A stretch of DNA of 64,000 nt from JAGIBJ01 sp032119595. GTDB lineage: Bacteria > Actinomycetota > Thermoleophilia > Solirubrobacterales > Solirubrobacteraceae. Below the pieces are notes generated by a model that worked only from the letters and a program-made list of their open reading frames with translations, was not told where the DNA came from and ran no database searches. Position numbers and translations under genes: made by a program. The stretch spans positions 124,001 through 188,000 of the forward strand of contig JAUMBQ010000010.1 of NCBI GenBank assembly GCA_032119595.1, written 5' to 3'. Below are positions 59,725 to 64,000 of this stretch, piece by piece. Every line of letters starts with the position of its first letter. Within the stretch, counting starts at the first letter, position 1.

Positions 59725-60636
59725 CTTGACCTGACGGCCATCCGTTCCCTGATCGCCGTCCGTGACCATGGGTCCGTCGTCGGCGCCGCTGCCGCGCTCG
59801 GGTTCACGCCATCGGCCGTGTCGCAGCAGATCAAGCGGCTGGAGCGCCAGAGCGGGTCGACGATGCTGGAACGCGTGGGGCGGACGGTGGTCCTGTCGGA
59901 GCGCGCGCGGCTGCTCGCAAGCCGTGGCGAGCGACTGTTGGACGACCTCGCGGAGATGGAGCACCTGGCCCTCGGGCATGCCGAGGCGCTGCGCGGTTCG
60001 CTGCGGGTCGCGTCGTTCTCGACGGCCGCACGAGGGATCGTCGCGCCGACGCTCGCCCGGCTGCGTGAGTCGGCGCCCCAGCTCCACATCACCCTGCTCG
60101 AGCTCGATCCGCGCGAGGCGGTGTCAGCCGTCGAACGCGGCGCTGCCGACGTCGGTTTGGTCCATGACTGGACAACGATCCCGCTCGACATCGGGCCCTC
60201 GCTCGACCGACACCACCTGCTGCTTGATGAGGCCGACGTGCTGCTGTCGGCCAGCCATCCCCTGGCCGGGGCGACGGCGCTCAGCCCTGCGCAGGTGGCC
60301 GATGACATCTGGGTGACCACGCACGCTGGGTCGATCTGCCACGAGTGGGTCGTCCAGATGTTCGCGCTTCACGGGCTCCATCCGGACATCCGCTACTTCG
60401 ATGCCACCTACGCCACGCATGTCGCCCTCGTGAACTCGGGTGTGGCGACCGCCCTCGTGCCGCGCCTCGGGCGCGATCCGTTGCCAGCTGGCGTTCGCGC
60501 CGTCCCGGTCGTTAATCCGACGCCGCAACGTGCGGTCAGCGTGGTCTGGCGCACGTCGGCTGGCGAGAACCCGGCCGTTCGACATCTTCACGCCGAGCTC
60601 GACGCCGTCGCCCGGGAGATTCCCGGCCGCCTCTGA
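59722..60636 (+). CDS. LysR-family transcriptional regulator
   Basis: The 304-residue product has an N-terminal winged helix (LTAIRSLIAVRDHGSVVGAAAALGFTPSAVSQQIKRLE) and a C-terminal periplasmic-binding-like effector domain (90-300, LRVASFSTAARGIVAPTLARLRE). It is divergent from the EamA exporter gene, its likely target. The start codon is embedded in a palindrome that is the probable operator. Confidence 0.92.
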   Translation: MLDLTAIRSLIAVRDHGSVVGAAAALGFTPSAVSQQIKRLERQSGSTMLERVGRTVVLSERARLLASRGERLLDDLAEMEHLALGHAEALRGSLRVASFSTAARGIVAPTLARLRESAPQLHITLLELDPREAVSAVERGAADVGLVHDWTTIPLDIGPSLDRHHLLLDEADVLLSASHPLAGATALSPAQVADDIWVTTHAGSICHEWVVQMFALHGLHPDIRYFDATYATHVALVNSGVATALVPRLGRDPLPAGVRAVPVVNPTPQRAVSVVWRTSAGENPAVRHLHAELDAVAREIPGRL

Positions 60637-60656
60637 TTCCGGCCGCGGTGGCGCGC

Positions 60657-61337
60657 TCAGCCCACCAGGGTGTCGAAGCCCGTCGCTGCAGCAACCCCAC
60701 CGAGCACAACGAACGCGACGCCAGTAATCGCGTCGAACACGGCAGCGTGGCGCGTGAGAAAGGACCCGACCCGGTCGGAAGACGAAAGCCACGCAAGGCT
60801 TCCGAACCACACTCCGGACACGGCCACCAGGACGATAGACAGCAGGACGCGCTCGATGGTCGCGGTCTCCGCAGGTACGAGGACGGAGAACACGGTGCCG
60901 AAGAAGACCAGCGCCTTGGGATTCGAGAGGTTCGTCAAGGCACCTCGCCGGAGCGACGCAGCCCGGCCGGACCGCTCGCGGCCAGCCCCACTCGAAGCGC
61001 GGCCGATGACGCCGGGGGCCTCGGCGAGGCCGGCGTTGCCCCGCTGAGCCGTACGCGCCGCCTGAAGGGCGCCGATGCCGAGGAAGACCAGGTAACCACC
61101 GCCGAGAAGCTGGAGGCCGCCGAGCAGCCGGTGGTCGGCCTCGAGCAGCAGGTGCGCACCGGTCATCGCCAGGGCGAGCCAGACCGCGATGCCCGCGACG
61201 ATGCCGGCTGCGGCCGCCACTGCTCCAGTCCGGCCGTTGCGGACGCTCTCACGCAGGACGAGGACCACGTCCGGACCGGGCGCCGTGATTGCGAGGAGCC
61301 AGACGCCGAGTACTGCTGCGTAGTCCGCGACGGTCAT
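60657..61337 (-). CDS. LysE-family amino acid exporter (RhtB type)
   Basis: A 226-residue, six-helix exporter: LLAITAPGPDVVLVLRESVRNGRTGAVAAAAGI is the LysE/RhtB signature, followed by GGGYLVFLGIGAL and LTNLSNPKALVFFGTVF. The loop after helix 3 is longer than usual (GNAGLAEAPGVIGRASSGAG). ATG 61337 starts the family homology. It is divergent from the MocR gene across 158 bases, so the MocR operator at 61453-61477 may affect it too. Confidence 0.9.
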   Translation of the reverse strand: MTVADYAAVLGVWLLAITAPGPDVVLVLRESVRNGRTGAVAAAAGIVAGIAVWLALAMTGAHLLLEADHRLLGGLQLLGGGYLVFLGIGALQAARTAQRGNAGLAEAPGVIGRASSGAGRERSGRAASLRRGALTNLSNPKALVFFGTVFSVLVPAETATIERVLLSIVLVAVSGVWFGSLAWLSSSDRVGSFLTRHAAVFDAITGVAFVVLGGVAAATGFDTLVG

Positions 61338-61452
61338 CCCGAAACCGACGCTACTGCGTCGGCGCGCACCCCCGCGACCGGTGACCTGTCCACACGCACC
61401 AGCGGGCAAGACACCCCCGACGAGCAGGGCGACGTACCACACGCTGGCGGTG

Positions 61453-61477
61453 ATTGGCTTGGGTTTCCATAGCCAAT
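61453..61477. promoter_or_regulatory. YczR operator 1 (ATTGG-N15-CCAAT)
   Basis: A 25-bp element overlapping the -35 region (TTGGGT, 61459-61464) of the mocR promoter. Read on the minus strand it begins ATTGGCTATGGAAA, identical over 14 bases to the element at 63044-63068 in front of yczE, with the same 15-base spacer (20 of 25 positions match). Confidence 0.7.
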
Positions 61478-61482
61478 TGAGC

Positions 61483-61488
61483 TACCGT
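61483..61488 (+). promoter_or_regulatory. -10 hexamer TACCGT, leaderless promoter for the MocR gene
   Basis: TACCGT ends 7 bases before the ATG at 61496, and TTGGGT lies 18 bases upstream of it. Confidence 0.55.
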
Positions 61489-61495
61489 GGCCTTG

Positions 61496-62926
61496 ATGGT
61501 TGCTCTTCCTGCTGCCCGCGTCGCCGCTCTGCTCGGCGCTTGGCGCGGTCGTGGTCCGGCATATCGCGACCTCGCCGACGCGATTCGGATTCTGGTGATC
61601 GACGCGCGGATCCCGGGCGGCTCAAGGCTGCCCAGCGAACGCACCCTCGCGGACGCGCTGGAGGTGAGCCGGACGACGACGACCCGTGCGTACGAGGAGC
61701 TGCGAGAGCGAGGGCTGCTGACGTCCGTCCGCGGGTCAGGCAGCGTCGTCACGCTGCCACTGTCGGAGTCCAGTACGAGCGCCATCCTTCCGACCGAGAG
61801 CTCGAGCGTGACGATCTCCCTCGCGCAGGCAGCCACCCATGCCGCGCCGGGCCTCGGCGGCGCCTTCCAGCGGGCGCTCGAGCGGCTTCCGGCGCTCCTG
61901 TCCACGAACGGCTATCTGCCTGATGGCTACCGGCCGCTACGGGAACTCATCGCGGATCGCTACGCCGAGCAGGGGCTCCCGACCGATCCGTCGCAGATCA
62001 TCGTCACCGGCGGCGCCCAGGGCGCGCTCGCGATCGCGGCCGCGACGCTCGTGCGACGGAGCGACCGGATCCTCGTGGAGGCGTGCGGGTATCCCCATGC
62101 CTTCGACACGTTCGATGGGGTCGGTGGACGGCTCGTGCCCCTGCCGTATGCCGAGACGCCGTGGACGACCAGCGATGTGCGGCGCACGGCCGCCGGCACG
62201 AGTCTGGCGATGCTCGTGCCCGACTTTCACAACCCGACCGCGGCGCTCATGCCGGAGTCGCAGCGGCATGACATCGCTCGAGCTCTTCGCCGGGCGGGAG
62301 TCACCACCGTCATCGACGAAACGCTGCGGGGCACCAACCTCGATGGCATCGCGATGCCACCGCCGTACGCGACGGCCGACCCAGAGGCCATCACCATCGG
62401 GTCGCTCTCCAAGGTGCTCTGGGGCGGGCTCCGCATCGGCTGGATCCGCGCGCCCCATCAGCTCGTGAGCCCCTTCGTGCAGACCCGGATGCGCTTGGAT
62501 CTCGCGTCGGCGGCCTTCGATCAAGTGGTCGCCGTCGAGGCCCTCCAGTCCCATCTGACGGACGCCCACCTGGAGCGACTGCGGTCGCAGCGCGACGGGC
62601 TCGTGGCCGCGGTCCGCGCACGCCTCCCCGGATTCGACGTGCCGGTGCCAGCCGGCGGACTCAGCTTGTGGGTCGGACTGCCGCGACGGGTCTCGTCAAA
62701 GCTCGTTGCCAGCGCTGACGCCCAGGGGCTCCGACTGCTTCCGGGCTCGCGGTTCTACTCGTCGCGGGGCGCTGACGGCGAAGACCATCTGCGCGTGCCG
62801 TTCACCGAGCCACCGCCCGTGCTCGCCGAAGCGGTCGACCGCCTTGAGCGTGCCTGGCGGGCCGTCGATGGCGACCTGCCGCAGGACGCGCACGTGGATC
62901 GGCGCACCATCGACCTGATCGCCTAG
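61496..62926 (+). CDS. MocR-family regulator, YczR type (GntR HTH + aminotransferase fold)
   Basis: The 476-residue product has an N-terminal GntR winged helix (residues 20-85: IPGGSRLPSERTLADALEVS, TTTTRAYEELRERG) and a C-terminal fold-type I aminotransferase domain. PLP residues are conserved: Asn246 in FHNPTA, Asp274 in VIDET and Lys306 in SLSK. MocR proteins use PLP or its adduct as effector. The adjacent yczE gene and the shared operator place it in the YczR group. ATG 61496 is 7 bases after TACCGT; a GTG at 61487 would overlap that hexamer. Confidence 0.9.
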   Translation: MVALPAARVAALLGAWRGRGPAYRDLADAIRILVIDARIPGGSRLPSERTLADALEVSRTTTTRAYEELRERGLLTSVRGSGSVVTLPLSESSTSAILPTESSSVTISLAQAATHAAPGLGGAFQRALERLPALLSTNGYLPDGYRPLRELIADRYAEQGLPTDPSQIIVTGGAQGALAIAAATLVRRSDRILVEACGYPHAFDTFDGVGGRLVPLPYAETPWTTSDVRRTAAGTSLAMLVPDFHNPTAALMPESQRHDIARALRRAGVTTVIDETLRGTNLDGIAMPPPYATADPEAITIGSLSKVLWGGLRIGWIRAPHQLVSPFVQTRMRLDLASAAFDQVVAVEALQSHLTDAHLERLRSQRDGLVAAVRARLPGFDVPVPAGGLSLWVGLPRRVSSKLVASADAQGLRLLPGSRFYSSRGADGEDHLRVPFTEPPPVLAEAVDRLERAWRAVDGDLPQDAHVDRRTIDLIA

Positions 62927-63020
62927 CCACGGGGGGAGTCGGGCAGTTGCGCGAGTTCCGACCCGACTCCACCTCGGCCGTGCCGACGCGACCCTGCTGC
63001 ATCTGGCCTGCTTCCTGAAG

Positions 63021-63068
63021 GCCAATCAGTCCAGAGCTTGCTGATTGGCTATGGAAAGGAAGTCCAAT
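63021..63068. promoter_or_regulatory. YczR operator region 2 upstream of yczE
   Basis: It holds GCCAATCAG-N11-CTGATTGGC (perfect 9-bp inverted repeat, 63021-63049), overlapping ATTGG-N15-CCAAT at 63044-63068, which matches the element before mocR. Three ATTGG/CCAAT half-sites are thus arrayed here. TTGGCT (63045-63050) could also serve as a -35 box. Confidence 0.7.
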
Positions 63069-63087
63069 AGGCGGCAGCCTGGCGGTC

Positions 63088-63834
63088 ATGCCCTCTGAGC
63101 CAACTTCGACGGACCCACAACGCCGACGCCGCACCCTGCAGCGCACCGCTGGCGCGGTGGTCTACGGGGCAGCCTCGGCGTTGATGGTCAAGAGCGGCCT
63201 CGGCCTGGATCCGTGGAACGTGCTTCATCAAGGGCTCGGGGAGGCCCTGCCACTCTCGTTCGGGATGGCCCTCGTCTTGGTGGGAGCCCTGGCCCTCGTC
63301 GGTCTTCGCGCCCTCGGGAAGCCGGCTACCTCCGTGACGTGGACCGGGCTCGTGATCGCCGGAGCCAGCGCCGACCTCGTGCTCGCGGTCGTCCCCGACC
63401 CGGGCCTGCGCGATATTGAGATCCGCTGTGCGCTGTTGGTCATCGGTGTGCTGGCGCTCGGCCTCGGCACGGCGCTCAGCCTGGGCGCCGAGCGCCACAG
63501 CGCGACGCGCGACGACCTGTGGAGGGCACTAGCCGCGCGAACCCGGCTCACCGACGCACAGGCTCAGACCGCACTGGAGGCCAGCTTGGCAACCAGCGGA
63601 TTCGTGCTCGGTGGCGTCGTCAATTTCGGCACGGCCTTCGCGGTGTTCACGCTCGGCCCCACGGTGCGCTTGTTGCTCCCGCTGTTCACCGTGAACACAC
63701 CATCCCTGGTCGACACGGCCACCGAGGAGCCCAAGGCATCAGAGGCGCCCACGACTGTGGTCGAGCATCACGCCACGGCAGTCCGCCGGCGCCGAGCTGG
63801 GGCCGTCAGGCCAACGACCTCAGGACGTCGATGA
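63088..63834 (+). CDS. yczE: YczE-family membrane protein
   Basis: The 248-residue product has about five membrane helices and the YczE hallmark near the N-terminus, VYGAASALMVKSGLGLDPWN followed by VLHQGL (residues 25-50), and GFVLGGVVNFGTAFAVFTLGPTVRLLLP near the end. YczE proteins are linked to MocR/YczR regulators in many genomes (established); their function is unknown. The C-terminal 50 residues are a polar tail. Its last 29 bases overlap the convergent decarboxylase-like gene. Confidence 0.85.
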   Translation: MPSEPTSTDPQRRRRTLQRTAGAVVYGAASALMVKSGLGLDPWNVLHQGLGEALPLSFGMALVLVGALALVGLRALGKPATSVTWTGLVIAGASADLVLAVVPDPGLRDIEIRCALLVIGVLALGLGTALSLGAERHSATRDDLWRALAARTRLTDAQAQTALEASLATSGFVLGGVVNFGTAFAVFTLGPTVRLLLPLFTVNTPSLVDTATEEPKASEAPTTVVEHHATAVRRRRAGAVRPTTSGRR

Positions 63835-64000
63835 CGGCGTCCGCGCGCGTCGCTGGATTGATGAACGCGAGCCGCAACACGGTCCGGCCATGCCACTTGG
63901 TCGGGACGCACAACATCACGCAGTCGTCGGCGACGCGTCCCGACCAGGCGGCGTAGTCGTCGTCCGACCAGCCCGGGCGCTCGAACAGGAGGATGGAGAG
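63806..64000 (-). CDS. C-terminus of a group II PLP-dependent decarboxylase-like protein
   Basis: The last 64 residues and stop of a leftward gene whose start is beyond the right edge. LSILLFERPGWSDDDYAAWS, CVPTKWHGRTVLRLAFINPAT and a final VIDVLRSLA match the C-terminal domain of pyridoxal-dependent (aromatic amino acid/diaminobutyrate/aspartate) decarboxylases. The catalytic region is not visible. It overlaps yczE by 29 bases tail-to-tail; YczR also uses PLP, but no functional link is shown. Confidence 0.75.
   Translation of the reverse strand, partial: LSILLFERPGWSDDDYAAWSGRVADDCVMLCVPTKWHGRTVLRLAFINPATRADAVIDVLRSLA

Overview
The window is high-GC throughout and packed with genes that often overlap by 1-20 bases. 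GTG and TTG starts are common. F420-type and PucR-type proteins, a bacterial VKOR homologue, a Rv1264-like cyclase and many secreted proteins of unknown function are present. Together these suggest a soil actinobacterium, most likely from Thermoleophilia/Solirubrobacterales (inference; no rRNA is present). About 61 protein genes can be supported. I see no tRNA, rRNA, CRISPR array, transposase or prophage.

Layout. 1-2600: the start of a leftward gene with a TetR-like operator, then an operon for two TasA/camelysin-like surface proteins around a SipW-type (Ser-His) signal peptidase. 2.8-6.6 kb: VKOR, then AraC regulator, VOC protein and UvrA-like ABC ATPase. 6.7-11.2 kb: GMC oxidoreductase and Baeyer-Villiger-type monooxygenase, divergent from a PucR regulator. 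11.3-13.5 kb: a large membrane protein of unknown function with a 62-residue partner. 13.5-18.8 kb: a surface-glycan-like cluster (SDR, GT2-methyltransferase fusion, methyltransferase, HpcH/HpaI aldolase-type protein, GT-C-like membrane protein). 18.9-29.7 kb: Uup-type ABC-F, secreted proteins, rhodanese, GNAT, HxlR and Lon. 29.79-29.97 kb: three tandem 61-bp palindromic repeats. 30-42 kb: mixed housekeeping and stress genes (YbaK, DHA2 exporter, class III cyclase, rhomboid, truncated haemoglobin, SRAP), including a short GyrA homologue whose catalytic tyrosine is replaced by Phe. 42-49.9 kb: a gene with two fused membrane-GGDEF units, a PG-binding secreted protein, TrhO and two esterases. 50-57.4 kb: a complete livKHMGF branched-chain amino acid importer facing a BenE-AzlC-AzlD operon. 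57.5-64 kb: a third membrane-GGDEF protein, EamA/LysR, LysE, and a MocR(YczR)-YczE pair sharing a 25-bp operator.

Two themes cross the window. First, fifteen genes have a TANNNT hexamer ending 6-9 bases before the start codon, which points to widespread leaderless transcription. Second, several regulator/target pairs carry visible operators: YczR/YczE, LysR/EamA and PucR/BVMO. The best candidates for new biology are the catalytic-Tyr-less mini-GyrA, the YczR-YczE regulon, the glycan cluster with its GT2-methyltransferase fusion, the internally duplicated GGDEF protein, and the polytopic protein with its small partner.
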